Notes: a model not told the origin generated them from the letters alone. 46,565 nt of DNA from RGIG426 sp045639905 (GCA_045639905.1 JAZUDZ010000013.1:1-46565), one strand, 5' to 3'. Shown: positions 30,215-38,112, counted from the first letter of the stretch. A program made the numbers and translations.

Positions 30215-31989
30215 AGACGCGAAAAAGAAAATCGTATACGTTGACCGAGGAAGTGAAAAAGCGGAACCTCATTGAATCAAACCAGTTTGCGGCTACCGTA
30301 GCTGTTTTGTTGTCACTTGTCTGGGCTGTCATTATTACCGTGCAAATATGGGGGTATAATACCGGAGTGCCGATTACGAGATTCGGCGTGGTTTCTTCAC
30401 TGGTTTTATACCTTGTGGCGGTTGTTTTTGCGTCCGCTTTTCGATTTGAAAAGTCTTGGATATGCGGGTTGCTGCTTGCATCCATCACGTATGGCGCCGC
30501 GGTTTCCTATTTTACTTCTTCCGGTATCATTTTCGTATTTTTTATATTGCCGGCATTTATTAGTGTTCGGTATTGTGATGTCCGCTTGGTTCAAAAAGCA
30601 GGTGGATTTGCTATTGTGGTGTTCCTGATTACGGTTGCCCTGTCTTTCTATTTGGATGGTGCATCTGAACAGATTAAAGCACTTCATATGGAGCAAAAGG
30701 CATATTGGGATTACCCGGTCCCGATGCTGCTATATCAGGTGTTGCCTGATTTGGTTGTATTGATTTTGGTGCAGGTGATTGGTGTCAGTATTGCCAGACA
30801 CAATCTTAAGATCCTGGTGGACGAGGCGAATACGACATCCAAGTATTACGTTATGGCCAAAGAAATGTCGGCTGCTGCCGATATCCAAAATTATGTGCTT
30901 CCGAAAGATTTTGAGGCGGTCTCCAATGACCAGCAAAAGGTTTTTGCAAAAATGAAACCGGCAAAAGCCGTTGCCGGTGACTTTTATGACTGCTTTACAT
31001 TTCATGGAAAAACATTTTGCCTTGTGGCAGATGTTTCCGATAAGGGACTTCCGTCGGCGATGTTTATGATGTCGGCACGAAACACAATTCGCTGTCTGCT
31101 TCAGACCAAAATGTCGCTGAGCGAAGCGATGGAAGAGGCTAACAAACGTCTGTGCGAGAATAATGTACGGAATATGTTTGTTACCATGTTTATCATTGCT
31201 TTTGACAATTTTACAGGCGATGCCATGTTTGTTAATGCAGGACATCTTCCGCCGATTCTGAAAAAACACAATGGCCAAATTGTGTTACTGGAAACCGAAG
31301 CCGATCCGTTTCTCGGCGTGTTTGAGGATGTGACATATACGCCTCATACGTTCCGTTTGGAAGACGGGGACACGCTGTTTTTATACACAGACGGTGTAAC
31401 CGATGCGAACAACGAGAGTGGTGAGATGTTCGGAATTGATAGGGTAGTGGAGTGTGCTAAATCTGCCCCTTCCGATCCGTGCGAACTTTGTGAATGCATG
31501 GACAATGCTTTGAATGTTTTTGTAGGCGAGACACCGCAGTATGATGATATTACCATGATGGCATTTCATTGGGCTCAAAGCTATCCACGTTCCTGGAAGT
31601 GTGTTCTTCCTGCCACGGTGGACTTTGTGGATATTGTTGTGGACAAGATGAACGAAATGCTGGAAGCGGTTGATTGTAACGAAAATGTGCGGCGCCAAAT
31701 TGATGTTGCCATTGATGAGGTGCTCAGCAATATCGTCAATTATGCCTATGAGGGCTGTGAGGGCGAAAAAAACATGTATATTTCTTTCGCCGTAAACAAT
31801 AAGATGATGGTTTTTCGAACCTATGACCGGGGAATCCCGTTTAACCCGTTGCTTCAGGAAGATCCGGACATTATGGGAGAGCCGAAAATCGGTGGGCTCG
31901 GGATTTATCTGGTGGAGAAAATCATGAGTTATGTGTCCTATGATTATATGGACGGAATGAATGTTTTAACTTTGAAAAAAGATTTGTAA
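30211..31989 (+). CDS. Membrane SpoIIE-type phosphatase fused to an RsbW-like ATPase domain
   Basis: 592 aa. Residues about 25-200 hold five to six transmembrane helices (AATVAVLLSLVWAVIITVQI, VVSSLVLYLVAVVF, IFVFFILPAFI, FAIVVFLITVALSF, LVVLILVQVIGV). Residues about 220-450 are a PP2C/SpoIIE phosphatase: AADIQNYVLP, KPAKAVAGDFYDCF, CLVADVSDKGLPSAMFM, FVNAGHLPP, LFLYTDGVTDANNE and YDDITMM, with the metal-binding Asp residues. Residues about 465-590 are a GHKL ATPase like RsbW: IDEVLSNIVNYAY (N box), TYDRGIPFNP (G1), and GGLGIYLVEKIM (G2). The same polypeptide may both phosphorylate and dephosphorylate the STAS protein encoded just upstream with 4-nt overlap. No sigma factor gene is adjacent, so the target is unknown. 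Confidence 0.92.
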   Translation: MKTRKRKSYTLTEEVKKRNLIESNQFAATVAVLLSLVWAVIITVQIWGYNTGVPITRFGVVSSLVLYLVAVVFASAFRFEKSWICGLLLASITYGAAVSYFTSSGIIFVFFILPAFISVRYCDVRLVQKAGGFAIVVFLITVALSFYLDGASEQIKALHMEQKAYWDYPVPMLLYQVLPDLVVLILVQVIGVSIARHNLKILVDEANTTSKYYVMAKEMSAAADIQNYVLPKDFEAVSNDQQKVFAKMKPAKAVAGDFYDCFTFHGKTFCLVADVSDKGLPSAMFMMSARNTIRCLLQTKMSLSEAMEEANKRLCENNVRNMFVTMFIIAFDNFTGDAMFVNAGHLPPILKKHNGQIVLLETEADPFLGVFEDVTYTPHTFRLEDGDTLFLYTDGVTDANNESGEMFGIDRVVECAKSAPSDPCELCECMDNALNVFVGETPQYDDITMMAFHWAQSYPRSWKCVLPATVDFVDIVVDKMNEMLEAVDCNENVRRQIDVAIDEVLSNIVNYAYEGCEGEKNMYISFAVNNKMMVFRTYDRGIPFNPLLQEDPDIMGEPKIGGLGIYLVEKIMSYVSYDYMDGMNVLTLKKDL

Positions 31990-32020
31990 TGTATTTTTGA
32001 GTGACCGGGAGGAAATGAAA

Positions 32021-32824
32021 ATGAACGTTGGATTTATTGGTGCCGGCAATATGGCAACTGCCATGATTCGCGGAATTCGTTCTCACGGTTTCTCGTCTGA
32101 AGAAGTATTTGCTTTTGATATTGATTCTCAGAAGTTACAGGATTTGCAGGAGTCTGTCGGAATTCAGATTGCACAAGATGCAAGAAACTTGATTATTTCT
32201 TCCGATGTGGTTATTCTTGCCGTCAAACCGCAAATGCTTGGCGAAGCCCTTCAAAGTCTTCCGGAATGTTTTGAACAGCAGGATCCGCTGATTATTTCCA
32301 TTGCAGCCGGAACTCCTCTTTTGAAACTGGAGCAACTTTGTGGTGAAGGCAGACGCATTATTCGTGTTATGCCGAATCTCAATGCGACCGTTGGCGAGGC
32401 TATGTCCGCCTACTGCGGAAATGAGGCTGTTCAATCAAAAGATTTTGAAATCGCCGCCACAATATTGGAATCCTTTGGCAAAGCGGTTATGCTGGAAGAG
32501 GAAAAATTTGCAGCGTATTCGGCTTTAGCCGGTTGCTCTCCGGCCTATACAATGCTCTATATGGACGCTTTGGCAAAAGCCGGTGAACAATACGGAATTT
32601 CACGTGACGTGGCTTTGAAGGTCGTGGCACAGGCTGTTTTGGGAACTGCAAAATTGCTGGATGCCAGCGGGGAGGAAACTGACGTTTGGATAAAACGTGT
32701 GTGTTCTCCCGGAGGAACGACAATTGAGGGAATTCGTTCCCTGGAAAACAATGACGTTCGACAGCTGATTATAGAAGCAGCTGAAGCCAGCATCCACCGG
32801 GACGAAGAATTGCAAAAAGGATAA
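32021..32824 (+). CDS. proC: Pyrroline-5-carboxylate reductase
   Basis: 267 aa. Last step of proline synthesis, NAD(P)H-dependent reduction of pyrroline 5-carboxylate. Seen: Rossmann motif NVGFIGAGNMATAMIRGI, VILAVKPQML, ISIAAGTPL, RIIRVMPNLNATVGEAMSAY, and the signature near the end (VCSPGGTTIEGIRSLENNDV) typical of ProC. Start ATG 32021 is chosen since GGGAGG (32007-32012) is 8 nt upstream; in-frame starts at 31997 and 32015 fit less well. It follows the phosphatase gene by 31 nt, in the same direction, so read-through is likely. Confidence 0.95.
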   Translation: MNVGFIGAGNMATAMIRGIRSHGFSSEEVFAFDIDSQKLQDLQESVGIQIAQDARNLIISSDVVILAVKPQMLGEALQSLPECFEQQDPLIISIAAGTPLLKLEQLCGEGRRIIRVMPNLNATVGEAMSAYCGNEAVQSKDFEIAATILESFGKAVMLEEEKFAAYSALAGCSPAYTMLYMDALAKAGEQYGISRDVALKVVAQAVLGTAKLLDASGEETDVWIKRVCSPGGTTIEGIRSLENNDVRQLIIEAAEASIHRDEELQKG

Positions 32825-32837
32825 CGGAGGAGCCCGT

Positions 32838-33377
32838 ATGCGTGTTATAACCGGAGTTGCACGAGGTGTTTCTTTGAAGACTCTCCCCGGAGAGGCGACA
32901 AGGCCCACGTTGGACCGTACCAAACAAGCGCTCTTTAATATTTTGCAATTTGACATTGAAGGCCGCCGTGTTCTGGACGCTTTTGCCGGTTCGGGTCAGC
33001 TCGGGATTGAAGCGCTGAGTCGTGGCGCGGAACATTGCGTGTTTTTGGAAAACAGCCGAGACGCGGCTGAAATCGTCCGCTGGAATGTAAATGCAACAAA
33101 GATGCAAAATAAGGCAACCATTTTGGAAACGGATGCGGTTCTATACTGCAAAAACAGCCGAGATACCTATGATTTGGTGTTTTTGGACCCGCCTTACGCT
33201 TCCGGCTTGCTGGAGCAGATTTTGCCGTTGGTTGCGGTAAAACTCCGAGTTGGCGGAACGGTTGTGTGTGAAACGGATGCAGAAAAAGAATTGCCGGAAA
33301 CCATAGATTCCATGTCTTTGGTCAAGTCCGGGAAATACGGCAAAGCCAAATTGTGGTTTTACCGAAAAAAGGAGTGA
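32838..33377 (+). CDS. rsmD: 16S rRNA (guanine966-N2)-methyltransferase
   Basis: 179 aa. Seen: MRVITGVARG at the start, RPTLDRTKQALFNIL (the conserved R-P-T-x-D-R-x-K/R-E/Q-A-L-F-N segment), SAM loop VLDAFAGSGQLGIEALSRGA, FLENSRDA, and the catalytic DPPY motif (LVFLDPPYASGLLEQIL). Full length. It is followed after 9 nt by coaD; rsmD-coaD pairing is common in bacteria. Start ATG 32838 has CGGAGGAG upstream. Confidence 0.95.
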   Translation: MRVITGVARGVSLKTLPGEATRPTLDRTKQALFNILQFDIEGRRVLDAFAGSGQLGIEALSRGAEHCVFLENSRDAAEIVRWNVNATKMQNKATILETDAVLYCKNSRDTYDLVFLDPPYASGLLEQILPLVAVKLRVGGTVVCETDAEKELPETIDSMSLVKSGKYGKAKLWFYRKKE

Positions 33378-33386
33378 AAACGCTCT

Positions 33387-33872
33387 ATGAAAATAGCAGT
33401 ATGTCCGGGCAGTTTTGACCCGGTTACACTTGGACATTTGGATATTATTCGACGCGCTGCGGCCATGTTTGACAAGGTCGATGTTTTGGTTGGTAAAAAT
33501 GCAGAGAAAAATCCCTTGTTTACAATGGAGGAACGGGAAGAACTCATTCGCCGGGTAACCAAGGATATTCCAAATGTGGAAGTTCACGGATTTGATGGAT
33601 TGTTAATCGATTATATGAAAGAATCCGGAGCGTCTGTGATAGTAAAAGGATTGCGCGCCATGTCGGATTTCGAGTACGAATTCCAGATGGCTTTAACGAA
33701 CCGTCAGTTGTATCCCCAAGCAGAAACAATATTTTTGACAACCTCGGTTGAAAAAATGTATTTGTCTTCCAGTTTGGTAAAACAAATCGCGCAATTCGGC
33801 GGAGATATTTCCGCACTTGTTCCGTCTGAAATAGAAAAAGATATATTAAAAAAATTTAAAAGGGAGAGTTGA
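33387..33872 (+). CDS. coaD: Phosphopantetheine adenylyltransferase
   Basis: 161 aa. Fourth step of coenzyme A synthesis, ATP + 4'-phosphopantetheine to dephospho-CoA. Seen: nucleotidyltransferase motif CPGSFDPVTLGHLDIIRRAA (with T/H-x-G-H), VLVGKNAEKNPLFTMEERE, VKGLRAMSDFEYEFQMAL-NRQL, and the second ATP motif LSSSLVKQIAQFGGD (the ISSS-x-V-K/R version). Normal length. Third gene in proC-rsmD-coaD and closely followed by a coiled-coil protein gene. Confidence 0.96.
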   Translation: MKIAVCPGSFDPVTLGHLDIIRRAAAMFDKVDVLVGKNAEKNPLFTMEEREELIRRVTKDIPNVEVHGFDGLLIDYMKESGASVIVKGLRAMSDFEYEFQMALTNRQLYPQAETIFLTTSVEKMYLSSSLVKQIAQFGGDISALVPSEIEKDILKKFKRES

Positions 33873-33874
33873 AT

Positions 33875-34378
33875 ATGTCTGTTACTGTTAATGAATTGAT
33901 CGACAAAATTGATGAGATTGTGGATGAAGCGTTTTCTATTCCGCTGAGCCGTGGTAAGTGCATGGTTGATGGGGAAGAAGTACGCAACATTCTGGATGAC
34001 CTCCGCTCTCATCTTCCGTCCGAGCTCAATCGCGCTCAGGAAATCGTGCAGGATCGTAAAATCATCCTTGAAAACGCCAAAACCGAAGCAGAGGATATCA
34101 TTCGTCGTGCCGAAATTCGCCGTGATGAGCTGACTTCTCAGGAAGAAGTTGTCAAAGAGGCCCAGAAGAAAGCCAAAGAAATTTTGGATCAGGCCCAAAC
34201 CCAGTCTCGCCAGATTCGTCGTTCCGTGAATGACTATGTGGAGGAGACCCTGGCCAAGACCGAAGGCAGCCTCAGTGCTTCTTTGAGTGAGGTTCGTTCG
34301 GCTCGTCAAAAGTTCCGTTCCCCGGCCGCAAAGCTTGAAGAGGAAGAAACTGCCAGCAGTATTTCTGTCGAACAATAA
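33875..34378 (+). CDS. Coiled-coil protein downstream of coaD, function unknown
   Basis: 167 aa. It begins MSVTVNELIDKIDEIVDEAF, then LDDLRSHLPSELNRAQEIVQ. Residues about 55-140 form one long charged helix rich in Lys, Glu, Gln and Ala (EAEDIIRRAEIRRDELTSQE, KKAKEILDQAQTQSRQIRRS), resembling the peripheral stalk subunits of ATPases or DivIVA-like coiled coils. I assign no family function. Start ATG 33875 is chosen over TTG 33869 because of AGGGAGAG (33861-33868). It follows coaD by 2 nt and ends with a terminator, so it is the last gene of this operon. Confidence 0.8.
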   Translation: MSVTVNELIDKIDEIVDEAFSIPLSRGKCMVDGEEVRNILDDLRSHLPSELNRAQEIVQDRKIILENAKTEAEDIIRRAEIRRDELTSQEEVVKEAQKKAKEILDQAQTQSRQIRRSVNDYVEETLAKTEGSLSASLSEVRSARQKFRSPAAKLEEEETASSISVEQ

Positions 34379-34383
34379 GAACA

Positions 34384-34414
34384 AAAGCCGACACGGTGTG
34401 TCGGCTTTTTCTTT
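34384..34414 (+). terminator. Terminator of the proC-rsmD-coaD operon
   Basis: AAAGCCGACA / TGTCGGCTTT stem with CGGTG-like loop, followed by TTCTTT. Confidence 0.9.
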
Positions 34415-34448
34415 AAAAAAAAGAGGCTGTCAAATTGACAACCTCTTC
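34415..34448 (-). terminator. Terminator of tRNA-Thr
   Basis: On the minus strand AAGAGGTTGTCAA / TTGACAGCCTCTT forms a 13-bp stem (one G-T pair) around one base, then a U run. It lies just beyond the tRNA 3' end. Confidence 0.85.
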
Positions 34449-34450
34449 TA

Positions 34451-34526
34451 TGGAGCTGATGGACGGACTTGAACCCCCGACCTGCTGATTACAAATCAGC
34501 TGCTCTACCAACTGAGCTACATCAGC
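34451..34526 (-). tRNA. tRNA-Thr (TGT)
   Basis: Minus-strand cloverleaf: acceptor GCTGATG/CATCAGC, anticodon arm GCTGA-TTTGTAA-TCAGC (anticodon TGT), T loop TTCAAGT, discriminator T and encoded CCA. Confidence 0.96.
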
Positions 34527-34539
34527 GACTGCGTGGTTA

Positions 34540-34568
34540 AATATATCACAGACACTATAAATTGTCAA
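34540..34568 (-). promoter_or_regulatory. Promoter of tRNA-Thr
   Basis: On the minus strand: TTGACA (34563-34568), 17-nt spacer, TATATT (34540-34545). Confidence 0.85.
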
Positions 34569-34597
34569 GATTTTTCAAAAAAACCAGCGGTTTCATC

Positions 34598-34625
34598 TTG
34601 AAAAGAAATGAAAAAGATATATAAT
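34598..34625 (+). promoter_or_regulatory. Promoter of galE
   Basis: TTGAAA (34598-34603), 16-nt spacer, TATAAT (34620-34625). Confidence 0.8.
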
Positions 34626-34659
34626 AAAAAAGATAATGGTGTCACAAGGAGGAAAACCA

Positions 34660-35682
34660 ATGAATGTTTTGTTAACGGGTGGTTGCGGATACATCGGCAG
34701 CCATACTTGTATCGAAATGCTAAATGCCGGACACAATGTTGTGGTTGTGGACAACCACTCCAACTCAAATCCCGAGGCTTTGAAACGTGTTCGCGAAATC
34801 ACCGGGAAAGATGTCAAAGAGTATGACTTCGATCTCTGTGATTATGATAAAATTTTGAATTTGTTGTGGGATGAACACATTCAGTGTGTGGTTCACTTTG
34901 CAGGCTATAAGGCCGTTGGTGAATCTGTTAAATTCCCGCTGAAGTATTACAGCAATAACTTAATCAGCACCATCAACCTGCTCCAGGCTATGGAAGAAGC
35001 TGAATGCCGTCGGATTGTCTTTAGTTCTTCCGCAACGGTCTATGGTGAAAAGAATCCTTCTCCGCTTGATGAAACAATGGAACTCGGCGATACGACCAAC
35101 CCGTATGGTACGACAAAGGCCATGATTGAACGTATTTTGTTCGACCTTTGTGCTTCTCATCCGAAATGGTCTGCGACCCTCCTTCGTTATTTCAACCCCG
35201 TGGGTGCTCATCCGTCAGGAAAAATCGGTGAAGACCCGAACGGAATTCCGAACAACCTGATGCCGTACATTTCTCAGGTTGCTATCGGCAAACGTCCTCA
35301 TTTGAATGTTTTCGGTGATGACTATGATACGCCGGACGGTACCGGTGTTCGCGACTTTATCCATGTCGTTGATTTGGCTCGCGGTCATGTGAAAGCCGTT
35401 GATTACGCAATGGGCCACCGTGGCGCTGAGGTATTCAATTTGGGTACCGGTTGCGGATACAGTGTTTTGGAAATGGTTCATGCTTTTGAAAAAGCATGCG
35501 GTCATGAGATTCCGTATGAAATCCAGGCTCGCCGTTCCGGTGACTTGGCCGAAGTTTTCTCTAATCCGGCTAAGGCAAAGGAAATTCTCGGCTGGCAGGC
35601 TGAATATGGCATTGAGGAAATGTGCCGCGATGCATGGAATTGGCAGTCAAACAATCCGAACGGATATAAAGACGCAAAATAA
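34660..35682 (+). CDS. galE: UDP-glucose 4-epimerase
   Basis: 340 aa. NAD-dependent interconversion of UDP-glucose and UDP-galactose (Leloir pathway, cell-surface sugars). Seen: extended SDR Rossmann motif LLTGGCGYIGSHTCIEML, VVVDNHSNSNPEAL, VVHFAGYKAVGES, catalytic Ser in FSSSATVYGE, Tyr-x-x-x-Lys in NPYGTTKAMIERIL, RYFNPVGAHPSGKIGEDPNG, N-N-L-M-P-Y-I, and VRDFIHVVDLARGHVKAV. The start is ATG 34660, with AAGGAGG at 34646-34652; in-frame 34636 lies ahead of it. It has its own promoter and terminator. Confidence 0.96.
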   Translation: MNVLLTGGCGYIGSHTCIEMLNAGHNVVVVDNHSNSNPEALKRVREITGKDVKEYDFDLCDYDKILNLLWDEHIQCVVHFAGYKAVGESVKFPLKYYSNNLISTINLLQAMEEAECRRIVFSSSATVYGEKNPSPLDETMELGDTTNPYGTTKAMIERILFDLCASHPKWSATLLRYFNPVGAHPSGKIGEDPNGIPNNLMPYISQVAIGKRPHLNVFGDDYDTPDGTGVRDFIHVVDLARGHVKAVDYAMGHRGAEVFNLGTGCGYSVLEMVHAFEKACGHEIPYEIQARRSGDLAEVFSNPAKAKEILGWQAEYGIEEMCRDAWNWQSNNPNGYKDAK

Positions 35683-35690
35683 GACAAAAG

Positions 35691-35722
35691 GGAAAGGGAG
35701 GACTGGTTCCTCCCTTTTTTTG
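35691..35722 (+). terminator. Terminator of galE
   Basis: AAAGGGAGGA / TCCTCCCTTT stem with CTGGT loop and a T run of seven. The next gene has no clear promoter of its own and may depend on read-through. Confidence 0.88.
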
Positions 35723-35735
35723 GAAAGGATATTTC

Positions 35736-36458
35736 ATGGCAAAGGATATTCAATCGCTTATGCCGTATGTACAGGCGGCGGTTACACAATATGATATGAT
35801 TGCGGAAGGTGACCGTGTCGCGGTGGGGGTATCCGGAGGAAAAGATAGTCTTATTCTTTTGGTGTTGCTTGCGAGACTTCGACAGTTTTATTCAAAATCT
35901 TTCTCGCTTACCGCCATCACTTTGGACCCGCAATTTGACGGGCCTGCTGATTTTTCGGCAGTGGAAGAACTGTGTAAGGAATTGGATGTAACATATATCC
36001 TGAAACGAACGCATCTTTGGGAGGCGGTTGTTTCTGAAGGGCAGGCAGATCATCCGTGCAGTTTGTGTGCAAAAATGCGTCGGGGAGCACTTCACAAAAC
36101 AGCCGTAGAAGAAGGATGCAATGTGGTAGCTCTTGGACACCATGCCGATGATGCGGCAGAAACTTTTTGGATGAATTTGGTTTCTGGAGGAAATCTCTCC
36201 TGTTTTTCCCCAAAGGCAGAGCTGGACCGACGTCAGATTATGCTGATTCGTCCGATGATTTATTTGCGGGAAAAGGATATAGAAGCGGTATCCCATAACG
36301 AGAAATTGCCGATTGTGACATCGGCGTGTCCGGCAAATGGTGTGACATCTCGGGAAAACGCAAAAAAACAGCTTGAGGCTCTCTCGAAAGAGTATGGAAA
36401 GGATATGACAGCCCAAATTATCAACGGGCTGAAAAAAGCCAATATCAGCGGATGGTGA
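35736..36458 (+). CDS. ttcA: TtcA-like tRNA 2-thiolation protein
   Basis: 240 aa. PP-loop ATPase that adenylates a tRNA cytidine before sulfur transfer. Seen: VGVSGGKDSLILLVLLARL (PP-loop SGGKDS), a C-x-x-C pair (PCSLCAKMRRGALHKTAVEE), the GHHADDAAETFWMNL segment typical of TtcA, and IRPMIYLREKDI. The C-x-x-C plus a later Cys (SACPANG) would hold the iron-sulfur cluster. Firmicutes homologues are often annotated only as TtcA family, so the exact base modified is inferred. It starts 14 nt beyond the galE terminator. Confidence 0.85.
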   Translation: MAKDIQSLMPYVQAAVTQYDMIAEGDRVAVGVSGGKDSLILLVLLARLRQFYSKSFSLTAITLDPQFDGPADFSAVEELCKELDVTYILKRTHLWEAVVSEGQADHPCSLCAKMRRGALHKTAVEEGCNVVALGHHADDAAETFWMNLVSGGNLSCFSPKAELDRRQIMLIRPMIYLREKDIEAVSHNEKLPIVTSACPANGVTSRENAKKQLEALSKEYGKDMTAQIINGLKKANISGW

Positions 36459-36492
36459 CACAGATTGAAAACTCAGTCTGTGTCTTTTTTGT
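36456..36492 (+). terminator. Terminator of the ttcA-like gene
   Basis: GACACAGA / TCTGTGTC stem overlapping the stop codon region, followed by TTTTTTG. Confidence 0.8.
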
Positions 36493-36495
36493 TTC

Positions 36496-36524
36496 TTGCA
36501 AAAATCAGGCGGAGTGAGTATAAT
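36496..36524 (+). promoter_or_regulatory. Promoter of the pyrophosphatase-Nudix gene
   Basis: TTGCAA (36496-36501), 17-nt spacer, TATAAT (36519-36524). Confidence 0.85.
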
Positions 36525-36600
36525 AAGGACAGATGTTGGAAACCGATGCTGTACAGTATCCTAAAAGGTTTCCTGTACTTGAATAGAGGGGGTCCTTTCT

Positions 36601-37311
36601 ATGTTGGGAAGAACTGTCACCGTCACGGTTACCTGTCCAATCGGGGCAGAGGTTGATGGAAAATTGTTCCCCTTGAATTTTGGCGAGATCAAGGGATTTC
36701 ACCAAAAAAACGGGGAAACGCAAAAGGCATATGTATTTGGCATGCATAATCCGGTTTATCGTTTTACCGGCACCGTGGTAGCAGAGATGATTATGGATGA
36801 CCAAAATTGTGTTTGGGTGGTTGCGCCGAGCCGCACGGCGGTATTTGAACCGGAAATAATGCGTTCACTTGGGGATGAGGCCAAGCATGTTCTCAAAATG
36901 AATTGTCATTATGAAAAAAGTTGCGGAGCTGTTTTGTTTACCGAAAAAGACGGTGTTCGGAAGTATTTGCTGGTACAGAATCGGTCCGGATTCTATGGGT
37001 TCCCGAAGGGACATATTGAGGGAACTGAAACTGAGCACGAAACGGCCAATCGGGAAATACGGGAAGAAACCGGAATCTCTAATGTGACCTATTTGGATCA
37101 TTTTTGTGAAGTGAATCGGTATATGTGTCGTGTTCACACAAAAAAACGTGTGGTTTTATTTTTAGCCAAGTTTGATCCGGATACAGAAATTCATCCGACA
37201 ATGGAAATAGAAAAATGCCAATTACTTCCCTATGAGGAAGCTTTGGAAGTTGTCGGACATCAAAACGACAAAGATATTTTGATGCGGGCTGAAGTCTTTT
37301 TAAACAAATGA
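36601..37311 (+). CDS. Nudix hydrolase fused to an inorganic-pyrophosphatase-like domain
   Basis: 236 aa. Residues 1-95 resemble a short inorganic pyrophosphatase-like fold (MLGRTVTVTVTCPIG, FPLNFGEIKGF, QKAYVFGMHNPVYRFTGTVV). Residues about 105-235 are a Nudix domain with the complete Nudix box GHIEGTETEHETANREIREE followed by TGI (G-x5-E-x7-REUxEExGU), preceded by GFYGFPKG. Such enzymes cleave nucleoside diphosphates linked to another group; the substrate is not evident here. Start ATG 36601 has AGAGGGGG upstream. Own promoter and terminator. Whether the N-terminal part is catalytically active is unclear, because I do not see a full set of pyrophosphatase Asp residues. Confidence 0.85.
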   Translation: MLGRTVTVTVTCPIGAEVDGKLFPLNFGEIKGFHQKNGETQKAYVFGMHNPVYRFTGTVVAEMIMDDQNCVWVVAPSRTAVFEPEIMRSLGDEAKHVLKMNCHYEKSCGAVLFTEKDGVRKYLLVQNRSGFYGFPKGHIEGTETEHETANREIREETGISNVTYLDHFCEVNRYMCRVHTKKRVVLFLAKFDPDTEIHPTMEIEKCQLLPYEEALEVVGHQNDKDILMRAEVFLNK

Positions 37312-37328
37312 AAACACTTAAAAGAATT

Positions 37329-37366
37329 ACGCACTCGAGCTAACCTCGAGTGCGTTTCGCATTTTT
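37329..37366 (+). terminator. Terminator of the Nudix gene
   Basis: Perfect 11-bp stem ACGCACTCGAG / CTCGAGTGCGT with CTAAC loop; a T run follows slightly downstream (TTTCGCATTTTT). Confidence 0.8.
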
Positions 37367-37954
37367 GCAATCGTCCATTCTTGGTATATTCAATCGAACC
37401 ACCGGTACGGTTAATAAGAGCAAACTTCGTACCCACGGTCCCGTTGCCGCCAATACGACCGCCGCCCTGTTTGGTATACCCATCGCCGAGATCCTTGTCC
37501 CACTTCGCGATTTGTAAGGAGCCGACATCGGGTTCAGACGGAACCTCTTTGGAATCGAGGGACAAGTCGTTTAATTTGTTGTCGGTATTCCAGAACTCAT
37601 CCACATCTGCAATAACGGTGTTCAAAGCCGAATCCCAAGTGTAATGAATGACTTTTTCTTCGTTATTTAGTTGCCATCCATTTGGGGCCTTGACTTCTTT
37701 AATGACAAGTGTACCAATCGGAATGGAAGGACGACCGGACTGGTCTTTGAAAACCTTTTGGTTCCCAAGCATGTGGTTTGGATCTTGTACTTTGACAAAC
37801 CACTTGTCGCTATCTGAATACACAATAGACCCGCTGTCGGCCGTCTGGAACGTCCACGTTACATCCGGAGTCATATTGTTTGCCTGGTTAATGGTTAATG
37901 TTGGGTCGGAGTAGTACCGCATTTCGTATTGTGCTCCGCCAACAGCTACACTTC
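37356..37954 (-). pseudogene. Broken SpaA/Cna-type surface protein, 3' exon of an intron-interrupted gene
   Basis: The minus-strand frame reads SVAVGGAQYEMRYYSDPTL, WFVKVQDPNHMLGNQ, IPIGTLVIKEVKAPNGWQLN, then a second module beginning LQIAKWDKDLGDGYTKQGGG. These are SpaA/Cna-B prealbumin-like modules of pilin or collagen-binding-type surface proteins (G-A-x-Y/F-x-V/M near the start; P-x-G-x-x-x-x-K-E-V-x-A-P-x-G-W/Y near the end). Module two is cut off after SIEYTKNG, where the sequence runs into the Nudix gene terminator. There is no start codon or signal peptide. The 5' side ends at the 3' splice end of a group II intron remnant. So it is a decayed piece of a once much longer gene. Confidence 0.72.
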
Positions 37955-38030
37955 ATAGTTTGTACTTTCGTAAAACCCACACCGTACAAGCAGCTTTCAC
38001 CGCATACGGCGTTCCGTCATGATATTCAAA
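37955..38030 (-). mobile_element. 3' end of a group II intron (domains V and VI), truncated
   Basis: On the minus strand the 34 nt at 38012-37979 fold exactly like group II domain V: outer helix ACGCCGTA/TACGGTGT (8 pairs), small bulge, inner helix GCGGT/GCTGC, GAAA tetraloop, and the catalytic triad CGC at nt 2-4. Downstream, GTTTTAC-GAAA-GTACAAAC is a hairpin in domain VI position and the intron would end at CTAT (37955). The rest of the intron, including any reverse transcriptase, is absent. Confidence 0.78.
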
Positions 38031-38053
38031 ATATTGAAAAAAGAATAGCGAAC

Positions 38054-38091
38054 AAAAAATCTGACAGAGAATTCAGAAACTCTCTGTCAGA
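38054..38091 (-). terminator. Terminator of the Lys/Thr-repeat lipoprotein gene
   Basis: On the minus strand TCTGACAGAGA / TCTCTGTCAGA forms a perfect 11-bp stem followed by TTTTTTG. Confidence 0.9.
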
Positions 38092-38112
38092 CAATACAAA
38101 TATATATTTTGT

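Noticed and set aside
37900..38040. Short frame YHDGTPYAVKAACTVW on the minus strand
   Set aside because: It is the translation of group II intron domain V, whose 34-nt fold explains the sequence better than a coding role.
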